64,000 nt of DNA from Methanococcoides alaskense (GCF_027594145.1 NZ_JAQFFK010000003.1:1-64000), one strand, 5' to 3'; shown: positions 20,104-29,793, counted from the first letter of the stretch. Numbers and translations: made by a program. Notes: generated by a model from the sequence alone, not told the origin.

Positions 20104-21095
20104 TCGATATCGATGGGTCCTATGGAGAAGGCGGCGGACAGATAGTCAGAAACGCCATAGCACTTTCTGCTGTTACGGGAAAAGCAACATCCATAAAGAA
20201 TATACGTAAAGACCGGCCAAACTCCGGACTCTCAGCCCAACATGTAAAAGCAATAGGAACAGCGGCCTTATTGTGTGATGCAAAAGTAGAAGGAGTTAAG
20301 ATAGGCTCCACGGATATTGCATTTTTTCCACAGGAAATAAGGGGGGGTAAATATACTATTGATATCGGCACTGCAGGAAGTATAGCTTTACTATTGCAAT
20401 GCATAATGCCCATTGCTGCTTATTCTGACACTAAGGTCAAACTTGAGATAAAAGGAGGAACTGATGTTTCATGGTCACCAAGTATCGATTACCTTAATAA
20501 TGTCACACTCAATGCCCTCTCGAAAATGGGTTACCGATGCAACATCGATATTTTAAAAAGAGGATACTACCCGCGTGGTGGAGGTAGTGTTAAGGCAATG
20601 ATCGAGCCTTCACATTTAGTGCCTCATGAGCTTTCAGAAGAAAGAGGGATCATTCGTGGAATATCGCATTGCTCCAATCTGCCTGACCATGTTGCACAGA
20701 GGCAGGCCGACAAAGCAAAGGCCGTTCTTGAAGATGCCGGCTATGAATGTTCAATAGAAACATGCCGTACTGACTTTCAATCCACCGGTAGTGGAATAAC
20801 TTTATATTGTGGAATGAAAGGCTCTTTCGTGCCCGGTAAAAGAGAAATAACATCAGAAAAGGTAGGCAGTGATGCTGCTACATTTCTTCTGGATGAACTT
20901 TTAACCCCTTCTTCCGTTGACATTCATCTTGCAGACCAGCTTATCCCCTATCTCGGACTTGCTGAAGGTGGTTCTTTTACTGTAAAAGAAATATCACCCC
21001 ATACAAGGACCAACATCTGGGTCACAGAAAAATTCCTTGATATAAAGTTCAAAACCGAAAAAAGAAAAGGTATAGTGAAAATTTCAATTCAATAA
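20100..21095 (+). CDS. rtcA: RNA 3'-terminal phosphate cyclase
   Basis: A 331-residue RtcA. Family motifs include DGSYGEGGGQIVRNA at the N-terminus, the RPNSGLSAQHVKA block, KRGYYPRGGG and, near the C-terminus, HLADQLIPYLGLA with the histidine that forms the AMP adduct in characterised enzymes. It converts RNA 3'-phosphate to 2',3'-cyclic phosphate using ATP. It overlaps the flavoprotein stop by an ATGA junction and converges on kptA, another RNA-end enzyme. Confidence 0.95.
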   Translation: MIDIDGSYGEGGGQIVRNAIALSAVTGKATSIKNIRKDRPNSGLSAQHVKAIGTAALLCDAKVEGVKIGSTDIAFFPQEIRGGKYTIDIGTAGSIALLLQCIMPIAAYSDTKVKLEIKGGTDVSWSPSIDYLNNVTLNALSKMGYRCNIDILKRGYYPRGGGSVKAMIEPSHLVPHELSEERGIIRGISHCSNLPDHVAQRQADKAKAVLEDAGYECSIETCRTDFQSTGSGITLYCGMKGSFVPGKREITSEKVGSDAATFLLDELLTPSSVDIHLADQLIPYLGLAEGGSFTVKEISPHTRTNIWVTEKFLDIKFKTEKRKGIVKISIQ

Positions 21096-21112
21096 GCTTC
21101 AAAAAGCTTATT
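21091..21112. terminator. Bidirectional terminator between rtcA and kptA
   Basis: AATAAGCTT-cAAA-AAGCTTATT is a perfect 9-bp inverted repeat. Its outer arms contain the TAA stops of both convergent genes: rtcA ends at 21095 and kptA at 21108. A T- or A-rich surround on each strand fits a shared transcription end. Confidence 0.6.
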
Positions 21113-21758
21113 CCTCAGTTTCCACAACGCTAAGATATTCCGGTGGAACACCATCTGTTAGCACAATATCATCATTGACCAACATAAAATACAATCCATC
21201 ATTTTGTGCCTCATCCACATCGACCTCAAGCACTACTGGATTCTCAGTATGGACCGAAGCTGATTCTATCGCCTTCCCATAACTTGTACTAAGATGTACA
21301 TAGCGTTGTCTCATGGGAGCAATACCAGTATCAAGAAGCATTTCAACCTCTTCCTGACTGACACCATAGTAAAGATATGGAAGCTCAGTTTCAAGATAGT
21401 CCAATTCCACATTAATGGAATGACCGTATCTTGCCCTTATCTTGGAACCTTTTATCTCATACCTAGTTTTCAGATCGGATTCGATCAGAGAAATAAGCCG
21501 TTCCCTTGTCGCCCATTTGTAGCGGCGGTCCATTATGTCACAGAGCAGGTCCATATTGACCCAACCCTGTTCGTCCATAGTGAGCCCAACATCATCGGGA
21601 AAGTGCCTCAATGCGCCTGAGATGAACCTTCCGAGACGCTCTTCGCGTTCATCGTCCAGTACATACCTTCCGCTCTCGCCACAGTCCGGACAAAACTCGC
21701 CCCTGAAGTATCCATGCTCATTACACTTGCGAATCATGCTATCTAAATGCAAATGCAT
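21108..21758 (-). CDS. kptA: RNA 2'-phosphotransferase (Tpt1/KptA family) with zinc-binding N-terminus
   Basis: A 216-residue protein. Residues 12-28 carry a CxxH...CxxC zinc-binding segment (CNEHGYFRGEFCPDCG). The KptA core follows: GRFISGALRHFPDDVGL, WVNMDLLC, IRARYGHSI and YVHLSTSY. Characterised members move an RNA 2'-phosphate to NAD+. A second ATG seven codons in (MIRKCNEHG) is an equally possible start. The role with RtcA is probably RNA-end or splice-junction processing. It is transcribed from an AT-rich region upstream of the RPA gene. Confidence 0.9.
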   Translation of the reverse strand: MHLHLDSMIRKCNEHGYFRGEFCPDCGESGRYVLDDEREERLGRFISGALRHFPDDVGLTMDEQGWVNMDLLCDIMDRRYKWATRERLISLIESDLKTRYEIKGSKIRARYGHSINVELDYLETELPYLYYGVSQEEVEMLLDTGIAPMRQRYVHLSTSYGKAIESASVHTENPVVLEVDVDEAQNDGLYFMLVNDDIVLTDGVPPEYLSVVETEE

Positions 21759-21989
21759 TTTATACTTAATATAACTTTATCTATATCCACGAATCAGAAA
21801 GCGGATAATTGAAAATAAGAACGGATTTCTGCAAGATGTATAACCTACCTTTCGTTAGGGTTATATCATATCGAACTAAACTTACCCGGGGCCTACGCTA
21901 TTACAAAACAAGGAAACAGCCTATCTTTTTCCTATAAGTTTTGGATAATTCTTATGGACCCGTTTTAATACTATTTACAGGTGTCATCA

Positions 21990-23111
21990 ATGGACGAGAT
22001 AACTGAGATCTACAATAAGCTTGGAGGCATTATCAGCGAAGACGATTTTAGAAAGAGGGTCGATGAAAAAGTAGACCAAATGAGCGGTCTTTGTGATATG
22101 AAGACAGCAGCAATGCTTGTTGCTCATGATCTTGGGGTCACAGATACTGTAAAAGATATCATCAAAATAAAAGATATAACTGCTGAGATAGGCAATGTGA
22201 GCTTTGTAGCAAAGGTCACTTCAATTCTTGATGTACGCGAATTCAATCGCAATGATGGTACCATTGGCAGAGTGGGAACTGTTAAGGTCGCAGACGAAAC
22301 AGGTTCCATAAAGCTCACTCTCTGGGATGACCGTGCGGATATCATTAAGGACGGAAGCGTCGAGGTTGGAGATTCCCTGGAGATCACAGGTTATGCAAAA
22401 GATGGCTATTCTGGAACAGAAATAAACATCGGCAAATACGGCCTAATGCGTCAGACCGACCAGAAAATAGAGGTCAACATGCAGTCACAAAAGATAGCTG
22501 ATATAAAGGACGGTATGTCAGACATCAATATTTCAGGAAAACTTCTGGATATCTCTGATGTCAGGAACTTCCAGAAAAAGGATGGGAACCCTGGGCGCGT
22601 CATGAACATACTGATAGGTGACGAAACCGGAAAGATACGCGTGACACTGTGGGACGAAAAAGTAGATTCCACCACTTCCCTGAACCTTGATGATGCTGTT
22701 GAGATAATCAACGGATATGCAAGAACAAATAACTTCAGCCAGCAGGTTGAGGTACAGATAGGAAACCATGGTGTTCTCAGAAAGACAGAAGCAAATGTCG
22801 AGTACAAAGAGAGCTTCACACCTATAGCCGACATCATACCCGGCGAATCCTATTCAATAAAAGGATTTGTTTCCGGTCTTGGAGAACTGAGAGAGTTCGA
22901 GAAGGATGACGGAACCAGCAATATGGTCTCAAACATCTATGTATCTGATGATACCGGCCGTATTCGAGTTGCTCTGTGGGGAGATCATGCCCTTCTTGTA
23001 GATGAACTGGACATTGAGACACCCATCGAAATAATTGATGCATACTCAAAATCCGGATACGAGGATATAGAACTAAGTGCTGGAAACCGTACAAGAGTAA
23101 CAATCAAGTAA
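21990..23111 (+). CDS. Replication protein A-like ssDNA-binding protein with three OB folds
   Basis: About 373 residues with three tandem OB folds, near 65-150, 165-255 and 275-365. They are recognisable from repeated signatures: REFNRNDGTIGRVGTVKVAD, RNFQKKDGNPGRVMNILIGD and REFEKDDGTSNMVSNIYVSD, each followed by IxLTLWD or similar. No C-terminal zinc finger is visible, so it resembles the multi-OB RPA1 type. The ATG at 21990 is preferred over GTG 21981 because AGGTG at 21980-21984 is a well-placed ribosome site. It is probably the main ssDNA-binding protein in replication and repair. Confidence 0.87.
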   Translation: MDEITEIYNKLGGIISEDDFRKRVDEKVDQMSGLCDMKTAAMLVAHDLGVTDTVKDIIKIKDITAEIGNVSFVAKVTSILDVREFNRNDGTIGRVGTVKVADETGSIKLTLWDDRADIIKDGSVEVGDSLEITGYAKDGYSGTEINIGKYGLMRQTDQKIEVNMQSQKIADIKDGMSDINISGKLLDISDVRNFQKKDGNPGRVMNILIGDETGKIRVTLWDEKVDSTTSLNLDDAVEIINGYARTNNFSQQVEVQIGNHGVLRKTEANVEYKESFTPIADIIPGESYSIKGFVSGLGELREFEKDDGTSNMVSNIYVSDDTGRIRVALWGDHALLVDELDIETPIEIIDAYSKSGYEDIELSAGNRTRVTIK

Positions 23112-23197
23112 AAATGAACACCTATATATGCTATAAAGTAGAACTTTTATGTAATTGAATGTGGGAATTCAATTAGTAGCATAGGAGGGTGATATTT

Positions 23198-23797
23198 ATG
23201 GTCCTGGTGACCAAAGGGAACATTGCGGCGGACGGGTCTATCAAAGAGACCCTGAAAGATGTTACCATTCATGAGATAATGACTAAAGACGTCTTTATCC
23301 TTGATGTGACAAGCACAGCTCTTGAAGTAGCCAAGGCTATGGATGAACAGAATATTGATAGCGTCATCATAACAAAATATGGTGAAGCTACAGGCATTAT
23401 AACTGAAAGAGATATGGTATGTAAGGTAATGGTAAAAGATGCCATGCCACACACTGTAAATGCTGAAGAAATAATGTCATCACCGATTCTAACAGTGAAA
23501 CCAAACACTGGTGCCATTAAAGCATCTGAAATGATGGTGAAATTCCATATTCGAAGGCTTGCGGTCACCGATGGGAAGGCGATCGTAGGACTTGTTACCG
23601 ACAGGGACATCCTTGCAGTAGCTCCGGGTCTGAATACAATTCTGGAAGACCTTATAGAGATAAATAGAGAGCAGGATGTAGTTGGAACTATTGACATTGA
23701 AAGGGGGGTATGTCAAAGGTGTGGATCACATGTGGATGATCTGAATCAATTTAACGGTCTTATACTATGCGAAGATTGTAGAGAAGAAGAAGAATAA
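23198..23797 (+). CDS. CBS-domain protein with C-terminal zinc ribbon (first of five)
   Basis: A 199-residue protein with two CBS modules (about 25-85 and 90-150; EIMTKDVFILDVT, EIMSSPILTVKPN) and a C-terminal zinc ribbon (CQRCG...CEDC). CBS pairs bind adenine nucleotides or SAM and act as sensor modules; the ribbon suggests contact with protein or nucleic acid. ATG 23198 is chosen over GTG 23189 because GGAGGGTGAT sits 5-6 bp upstream. It heads a run of five CBS genes, each with its own ribosome site. Confidence 0.85.
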   Translation: MVLVTKGNIAADGSIKETLKDVTIHEIMTKDVFILDVTSTALEVAKAMDEQNIDSVIITKYGEATGIITERDMVCKVMVKDAMPHTVNAEEIMSSPILTVKPNTGAIKASEMMVKFHIRRLAVTDGKAIVGLVTDRDILAVAPGLNTILEDLIEINREQDVVGTIDIERGVCQRCGSHVDDLNQFNGLILCEDCREEEE

Positions 23798-23848
23798 GAA
23801 GATGAAGATGAAGCCTCTTTGTCTGATTCATATGAACGGGGGTTTTAT

Positions 23849-24625
23849 ATGAAAGTCAACGAAATTATGTCCAAGGATGCTGTTAGTGTTAAAGAGCACG
23901 ACAACATGACATATGCACGACAGTTAATTAGAGACCATTTTCTTAGAGGTCTTGCTGTAACCAATGCCAATGGAAAGATGGTTGGTATCCTTAAAAATAA
24001 GGATATTCTCAACATCGCATCCACGCGTTCCAATGTAACCATTGAGGGATTCGTGAATGATTGTCCGCTTATAACGCAAGAAACAGACATCATGGATGCT
24101 GCAAAACTTATTATTGCATCAGATGTCGGGCTCTGCCCAGTAGTGGCATCTGAAACTGATAAAGAGATAGTTGGAATAGTAAGCAATTCAGATATTCTTG
24201 CAAATATCGGATCTCATAAAATAAATACCAAAGTTGCAGCTGATGTCATGACAACTGATGTTATTAGCTGTAACCCACAGGACATTCTTACAAAAATATG
24301 GCCGATCCTACTTTCATCGAATTGTTCCGGTCTACCTGTGGTCACCAATTCTGATGAACTTCAGGGAATGATAACCATAAGGGATATCATAAGATCCGGA
24401 TTTGTCAGGCCAGCCATTAGTGAGAAAAATCAAACACAGTCCAAAGACGTTCCTTCAGTTGAACAGATAATGTCAACTCCTGCCTATACAGTGTCTTCTG
24501 ACACCAGTGTAAAAGAGTGTATTGAAAAGATGCTCCATTATGATATCGGGAGATTGACGGTTGTTAATGAGGAGAAGGTAATAGGAATAGTGGCCCGGAC
24601 CGATATACTGCGTGCTTCTTTATGA
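23849..24625 (+). CDS. CBS-domain protein, four CBS modules (second of five)
   Basis: A 258-residue protein made almost entirely of four CBS modules. The units start at KVNEIMSKDAVSV, VNDCPLITQETD, VAADVMTTDVISC and VEQIMSTPAYTV, and most end in a (G/I)xxD(I/L) pattern. There is no enzyme domain, membrane segment or DNA-binding motif, so it is a stand-alone sensor or regulatory subunit. The ATG at 23849 follows GGGGG at 23838-23842; an upstream in-frame start at 23819 lacks such a site. It begins 51 bp after the first CBS gene. Confidence 0.83.
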   Translation: MKVNEIMSKDAVSVKEHDNMTYARQLIRDHFLRGLAVTNANGKMVGILKNKDILNIASTRSNVTIEGFVNDCPLITQETDIMDAAKLIIASDVGLCPVVASETDKEIVGIVSNSDILANIGSHKINTKVAADVMTTDVISCNPQDILTKIWPILLSSNCSGLPVVTNSDELQGMITIRDIIRSGFVRPAISEKNQTQSKDVPSVEQIMSTPAYTVSSDTSVKECIEKMLHYDIGRLTVVNEEKVIGIVARTDILRASL

Positions 24626-24802
24626 GTGTTGGTCCCGCTTTATGACCTAGCATAACTGAGGCGGATCTATCAAGAAATAAAAATTAAACAATTAGGACTG
24701 TAACCACAGACCTTTCAATATTTTTGGATGGCTTTTTGTTTATTCCAAAATTCGTACAGCCTATTGAATACTTAATTATTGGAAAAAAATAAGGAGGATA
24801 AA

Positions 24803-25750
24803 ATGAAACTTCAAAACAATGGCCCTGTAGGTAGCAAGAAAAAGGATCCTGTTCAGTTTGCTACTAATGAAACAATGGATAAGAAGGCTTTCGATTTCCA
24901 TGCGAAGATATCAGAGCATGAAGGGGATATTATGTCTGTGGCAACTAAACATGTTATTACTATCCCGCCTACAACAAAGATCATCGATGCCATCAAGATA
25001 ATGACAGAAAGGAAGTTCAGGCATATTCCTATAACAAACGCTGGCACAAACAAAATTGAAGGTATCATTACATCTTTTGACATAATCGATTTCCTTGGGG
25101 GAGATAAGAACCAACTTATTGAGAATAAATATAAAGGGAACTTGCTGGCTGCTATCAACGCTAATATTAGTTCGATAATGCAACCCCATGTAGTGTCCAT
25201 TCATAGTACTGGCAATATCAAGGAAGCCTTTGAGCTCATGCTGAAGCACAACATAGGAAGCTTGCCTGTCGTTGATAGTGCAGGTCATGTCTGTGGGATA
25301 TGCACTGAGAAGGATTTCTTAACGTTTGCAAGCGGACTTCCAACTAATATGTCAGTTGCCGGTCACATGAGCAAAAATGTGGAAAAGGCGTCTGCTGATA
25401 TGAAGATCGGAGATGCTGCTAAAGTGATGGTCAAGAACAACTTTAGGAGACTTCCTGTTGTAAAGAAGGGTATAATCATAGGAATTGTCAATGCATCAGC
25501 CATTATGAACTTTTTCGGGAACGGAGAAGTGTTTGAGAATTTGGTCACCGGTAATTTCCATGAAGCAATGGATGTTCCTATCAGTTCATTGGTCTCAAAG
25601 GATGTGGTATGGACAACTTCTGATATAGACCTCGGAGAAGCGAGCAGCCTCATGCTCAAAAATGGTGTTGGATCCCTGCCTGTTATCGATAATGAAGAGC
25701 TTTGTGGTATAATCACAGAGAGGGATATCCTAAGAGCAATAGCTGAATGA
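24803..25750 (+). CDS. CBS-domain protein, four CBS modules (third of five)
   Basis: A 315-residue protein with an N-terminal polar extension (about 35 residues) followed by four CBS modules, beginning near IMSVATKHVITI, SSIMQPHVVSI, HMSKNVEKA and SSLVSKDVVWT. Modules end TSFDIIDFL, TEKDFLTFA and TERDILRAIAE. The ATG at 24803 follows AAGGAGGA and is preferred over an upstream TTG at 24779. A 177-bp gap with a T-rich stretch precedes it, so it may have its own promoter. Ligand and partner are unknown. Confidence 0.83.
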   Translation: MKLQNNGPVGSKKKDPVQFATNETMDKKAFDFHAKISEHEGDIMSVATKHVITIPPTTKIIDAIKIMTERKFRHIPITNAGTNKIEGIITSFDIIDFLGGDKNQLIENKYKGNLLAAINANISSIMQPHVVSIHSTGNIKEAFELMLKHNIGSLPVVDSAGHVCGICTEKDFLTFASGLPTNMSVAGHMSKNVEKASADMKIGDAAKVMVKNNFRRLPVVKKGIIIGIVNASAIMNFFGNGEVFENLVTGNFHEAMDVPISSLVSKDVVWTTSDIDLGEASSLMLKNGVGSLPVIDNEELCGIITERDILRAIAE

Positions 25751-25795
25751 ATTTTATTTCCACAGGAATAACTAACAAACAAAGGAGGATGAGAT

Positions 25796-26635
25796 ATGAA
25801 TGTATCAGACATCATGAGTTCCCCGGTATATATAATGGAACCGGAAGAGCCTGTGTCACATGCAAGGAAATTGATGCTTAGACATAAGATAAGCACAATT
25901 GTTGTCGCGGAAGGCAACAAGATGGTAGGTATCGTTACCAAATCCGATCTTGGAAGACGCCTGGCCCAGGCAGAACCAATGTGGAGACGAAGGCCTATTG
26001 ACAAGGTTCCTGTAAAGATGATAATGACAGAAGACCCTGTTACGATCTATAAAGATGCATCTGTTCCTCAAGCAACGGCATTGATGGTCGATAATGATAT
26101 CAATAACATTCCTGTGCTCAACAATGAAGAACTTGTGGGTATTGTTACAAGAGTGGATGTAATTCGCCACATGTCTGAGCTCCCTGTTAAGAAAAATCTA
26201 GGCGAGATCATGACAGCAGATCCCATTTTTGTCCACAGGCATCACACCCTCAACCACGTGATCGATGAGATGGAAAGTAACAATATCAGCAAGCTTATTG
26301 TTACAGATGATTCCGGGGAAGCGGTTGGAATTATAACTACAAGAGAACTTGCACTTCAGGTACTTGCAGATAATGAGGGAGGACTTCCTTCAAAGAACAT
26401 AAAGATGGCAAGAAAATCTGAACCCAGTGGTGAGAAAATATACAGATATGTCAAGACTGTCCCTCTTGTGGCAGAGGATGTAATGAGCGACATATTTGCT
26501 GTACTGGATGTTGGGGATGATATCACAAAAGCTGCAAAGATCATGGTAGATAGGAACATTACAGGTATCCCTATTGCTGAAAATGATGAGATTGTCGGTA
26601 TTGTCAGCAGGACAGATATCATGAAAGCAGCTTGA
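25796..26635 (+). CDS. CBS-domain protein, four CBS modules (fourth of five)
   Basis: A 279-residue protein with four CBS modules (VSDIMSSPVYIM, MIMTEDPVTIY, EIMTADPIFVH, VAEDVMSDIFAV). A charged insert of about 30 residues (KMARKSEPSGEKIYR) sits between modules three and four, and a basic patch (WRRRP) between one and two. Domain order matches the widespread archaeal four-CBS proteins. The start is fixed by AAAGGAGGATGAG. It lies 45 bp after the third CBS gene. Confidence 0.84.
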   Translation: MNVSDIMSSPVYIMEPEEPVSHARKLMLRHKISTIVVAEGNKMVGIVTKSDLGRRLAQAEPMWRRRPIDKVPVKMIMTEDPVTIYKDASVPQATALMVDNDINNIPVLNNEELVGIVTRVDVIRHMSELPVKKNLGEIMTADPIFVHRHHTLNHVIDEMESNNISKLIVTDDSGEAVGIITTRELALQVLADNEGGLPSKNIKMARKSEPSGEKIYRYVKTVPLVAEDVMSDIFAVLDVGDDITKAAKIMVDRNITGIPIAENDEIVGIVSRTDIMKAA

Positions 26636-26699
26636 TGGATATTTGAGAGATTAGTGATAGATTAGTAATCTGACGTCACGAAATAAAAGAGGTGAGAAT

Positions 26700-27476
26700 A
26701 TGCAAGTTAAGGACATAATGGTAGAACCGATATCTATTGATAAAGCAGACACGATATCCCATGCGCTTGATGTTATGGAAAAGAAGGCGACACGCCGACT
26801 TTTGGTAAAGCATGACGACAAGCTTATCGGCATACTTACAATGAGAGGTCTTACTAAAGAACTTGGTACACGAAAGAAAGGAGCTAAACCTGCATCTTCA
26901 CTCCATGTAGCAACCGCTGTTTCAGACAATTTCGTAAAGGTCATGCCTGATATGGACGTGGATGATGCACTTACCCTGATGGCAAAGAACCGCGGTATTA
27001 TAATTGTAAGCGAGAATGAGAAAATTCTCGGTTGGGTTACACCAAATGAAGTGCTGAACAATAGTCAGATCGATGGTTATGCTGCTGAGATAATGAACAA
27101 GGACCCTATAACCGTACATCCAGGAGACAGGGTCAGCCATATCAGACACATAATCCTTGATGAAGATATTGGAAGGTTCCCTGTTGTTGAGGATGGCAAA
27201 CTTGTAGGTATTGTCACTGAACAGGACATCGCTAAGTCAATGCGTGCTTTCAGGGATATTGTTTCTGGAAATCAGCAAGATTCACGTATCAAGAACCTCA
27301 TTGTAGAAGATATTATGAAGAGAGGTGTCAAGACCGTGCAATCCAACACTCTGATGTCGGATGTTACAGCGATGATGCTCAAGGAAAAGATTGGTGGTTT
27401 GCCAGTAGTGAACCTTGAAGGAGATATGGTAGGTTTCATTACAAGAAGAAACATCATTAGTGCATTTGCACAGTGA
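26700..27476 (+). CDS. CBS-domain protein, four CBS modules (fifth of five)
   Basis: A 258-residue protein with four CBS modules, starting at [36 protein letters not shown] and [21 protein letters not shown] ribosome site precedes ATG 26700. It is followed within 5 bp by the RNA ligase gene, so at least this member is likely co-transcribed with the ligase. The five CBS proteins have diverged extensively from each other, suggesting separate ligands or partners rather than recent amplification. Confidence 0.84.
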   Translation: MQVKDIMVEPISIDKADTISHALDVMEKKATRRLLVKHDDKLIGILTMRGLTKELGTRKKGAKPASSLHVATAVSDNFVKVMPDMDVDDALTLMAKNRGIIIVSENEKILGWVTPNEVLNNSQIDGYAAEIMNKDPITVHPGDRVSHIRHIILDEDIGRFPVVEDGKLVGIVTEQDIAKSMRAFRDIVSGNQQDSRIKNLIVEDIMKRGVKTVQSNTLMSDVTAMMLKEKIGGLPVVNLEGDMVGFITRRNIISAFAQ

Positions 27477-27480
27477 AAGA

Positions 27481-28650
27481 ATGAGACCTGATGATGTTGA
27501 TGGTATCCAACTGGATGTGAGGGCAGCTGCAGATTATCTGGACCTGCCCGTATCCAAACTCCAGAAATTATTACAAAAGCGTGAGCTTTTGCAGCTCTGG
27601 GGAGACCATCAGCATCTTTTTCGTTTTGATACATCTATTTCTCATATTGACAGCGGATCAGTTCTACAGCAAAAGAACGGCTGTTTTGAACTTATAAGAG
27701 GATTTCCAAAGATACAGCGGGCCATGCTGTTAAAACCTGCTATAGAAGCTCACTTTTCTGATGTCGAGACAGTCTGTGTCGAAGAGAAGATGAACGGTTT
27801 TAATGTACGTATCGTTACAGTTGACGGAAAGATCATTGCCATAACCCGTGGAGGTTACGTCTGCCCCTATTCAACTGAAAGAGTACAGAAGTTTTTGGAT
27901 ATTGATCTTTTTGAAGAACATCCGGAACTTGTACTCCACGGCGAGATGGTAGGTCCTGACAATCCTTATATCCCAAAGAAGATCTACAATGTCGAATCCC
28001 TTGAACTTTTCGTTTTCGATATCAGACATAAACATAGTGGCATTCCCCTTCCGCTTCATGAGCGAAGGCAGCTTGCAAAGGAATACGGATTCACACAGGT
28101 CAGACTCTTTGGTGAATTTTCAAAAGAAGAAGCTCCTTTGAAGATCAGGGAAATTATAAGGGAGCTTGGTAAGATAGAACACGAAGGTGTTATTATCAAA
28201 GATCCTATGATGGAGATAGCACCTTTAAAATATACCTGTTCGCAAAGCAATTGTGCAGACCTGAAGCATGCTTTCAAGTTCTACAATGATGTCGGCAGGG
28301 ACTATCTGTTCTCCAGGGTAGTGCGCGAAGGTTTTCAAGCAGTTGAATGGAAAGAGACATCTGATGATATAGACAAGCGCTGCCTGCAACTTGGGAGAAG
28401 TATACTTTATCCCATGATAGATTCGATCAACGATATAGGAAATGGCTCCCGTGTAGCCGATGAAGTTCAGATGAGGGTATCAAGCCTTGAAACCGTTTCA
28501 AAGTTCAAGGAATATTTAAGACGGCAAGGCATGGAAACTATTTTCAGTGAGCCGGAAGTGGCAGGCGATGAATTTATTGTCAAGATCAGGAAGCTGAACA
28601 AGAGTACCAATGATAAGACGCTTTCCATGTGGAAGGGAGAAACATGGTAA
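27481..28650 (+). CDS. ATP-dependent RNA ligase, archaeal Rnl3-like family
   Basis: A 389-residue nucleotidyltransferase-type ligase. Motif I is EEKMNGFNVR with K103 as predicted AMP-accepting lysine. Downstream are motif-like blocks ITRGGYVCP, HGEMVGPDNPYI, EGVIIKDP (motif IV) and LKYTCSQ (motif V). The Asn in KMNG replaces the usual Asp. A C-terminal helical domain follows, as in archaeal dimeric RNA ligases. ATG 27481 lies 4 bp after the last CBS stop. It likely seals 5'-phosphate/3'-OH RNA ends, and could act with RtcA and KptA encoded about 6 kb upstream. Confidence 0.87.
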   Translation: MRPDDVDGIQLDVRAAADYLDLPVSKLQKLLQKRELLQLWGDHQHLFRFDTSISHIDSGSVLQQKNGCFELIRGFPKIQRAMLLKPAIEAHFSDVETVCVEEKMNGFNVRIVTVDGKIIAITRGGYVCPYSTERVQKFLDIDLFEEHPELVLHGEMVGPDNPYIPKKIYNVESLELFVFDIRHKHSGIPLPLHERRQLAKEYGFTQVRLFGEFSKEEAPLKIREIIRELGKIEHEGVIIKDPMMEIAPLKYTCSQSNCADLKHAFKFYNDVGRDYLFSRVVREGFQAVEWKETSDDIDKRCLQLGRSILYPMIDSINDIGNGSRVADEVQMRVSSLETVSKFKEYLRRQGMETIFSEPEVAGDEFIVKIRKLNKSTNDKTLSMWKGETW

Positions 28651-28707
28651 GCTCAAAAAAGCATATATCACAATAAGTATTTGTGTACACAAAAAGTGTG
28701 ATAATAT

Positions 28708-29745
28708 ATGACAAAAATAACTATCATCGGAAGCGAAAAAAGCGGAAAGACAACCCTTGCTGCAAAATTAGGGAAGAAGGGAACCGTAGCAGATTTTACA
28801 ATGTACGATTTTGCCAAGAGCGGAAAAGTTCTGACAACTATCGATGCAACAGGATATCCTACAGCTATCAAGCCGATGATGGCTGGTTTAAACCTTTCGG
28901 ACATTGCAGTTCTGTGCATACCTCCTGAAGGACTTGACCTTTATTCGGGAGAGTGTATCATTGCACTCAACCTTCTGGGCTATAAGCACGGCATCATCGT
29001 TCTGACAAAATCAGATACAAGCTATCCTTTTGCCATTGATGAACTGAAAGAGAAGATAACGAAATTAACAACAGGAACAGCTCTTGAGAACTGGGAATAT
29101 ATTTCTGTTTCCACAACATCCTTTGAGGGAATGGAAGAGCTCAAGGAAATGATATTCGATCTTGGCGAGGTTGTCGATAAAGAGCTTGAAGAATTGAACG
29201 AGCTTCCATCACGTGTGGTCGTCGACCAGACCTTCAATGTTACCGGTATCGGATGTGTCGTTCTTGGTGTCGTGGACCAGGGAACCATCAATGCAAAGGA
29301 TAAACTGATAGCTTTCCCAAGTGATAAGCAGATAGAGATTCGTTCCATTCAGCTGCATGATGTAGATGCAAAGAGTGCACCAGCGGGTGCAAGAGTTGGA
29401 CTTGCACTCAAGAACGTGCAATCAAAGGATGTTGAGAGAGGTTTTGTACTCTCACAAAAGGAAGAAGTTACAGAGGACCTTACACTCAAATGTCATTTCA
29501 CACCCTTCTCAAAGGGCTTTGCAGTAGGGGATGTACCTCATATCTTCGTAGGTTTGCAGTCAGCCCCAATGCGAATTGAAAAGATTCTCGTCAACGGAGA
29601 GGAAGTTGAGAGGACTGCAACAGATGCTGAATGTGTGCTTACTCTCTCAGGATCGAGATTACTGGCTTACAATGGATCTGACAGGTTCATAATCTGTAAT
29701 CTGGATGATAAACAGAGATTTGTGGGATATGGCTACATAGCCTAA
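28708..29745 (+). CDS. SelB-like / EF-Tu-related GTPase paralogue
   Basis: A 345-residue translational GTPase relative. The G domain has a P-loop (GSEKSGKTT), a G3-like DATG and G4 TKSD, followed by EF-Tu domain 2 (NVTGIGCVVLGVVDQGTI) and a shortened domain 3. The switch I region is abbreviated, so it differs from true EF-1A or SelB. Methanosarcinales carry such paralogues of unsettled function. No selenocysteine machinery is visible here. A TATA-like tattattc/atatatg stretch lies upstream, and a T-rich stretch follows the stop. Confidence 0.75.
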   Translation: MTKITIIGSEKSGKTTLAAKLGKKGTVADFTMYDFAKSGKVLTTIDATGYPTAIKPMMAGLNLSDIAVLCIPPEGLDLYSGECIIALNLLGYKHGIIVLTKSDTSYPFAIDELKEKITKLTTGTALENWEYISVSTTSFEGMEELKEMIFDLGEVVDKELEELNELPSRVVVDQTFNVTGIGCVVLGVVDQGTINAKDKLIAFPSDKQIEIRSIQLHDVDAKSAPAGARVGLALKNVQSKDVERGFVLSQKEEVTEDLTLKCHFTPFSKGFAVGDVPHIFVGLQSAPMRIEKILVNGEEVERTATDAECVLTLSGSRLLAYNGSDRFIICNLDDKQRFVGYGYIA

Positions 29746-29793
29746 AACCACATTTCTTTTTTTAACAACTGTTCTTTCCATTAATTCGCAATT

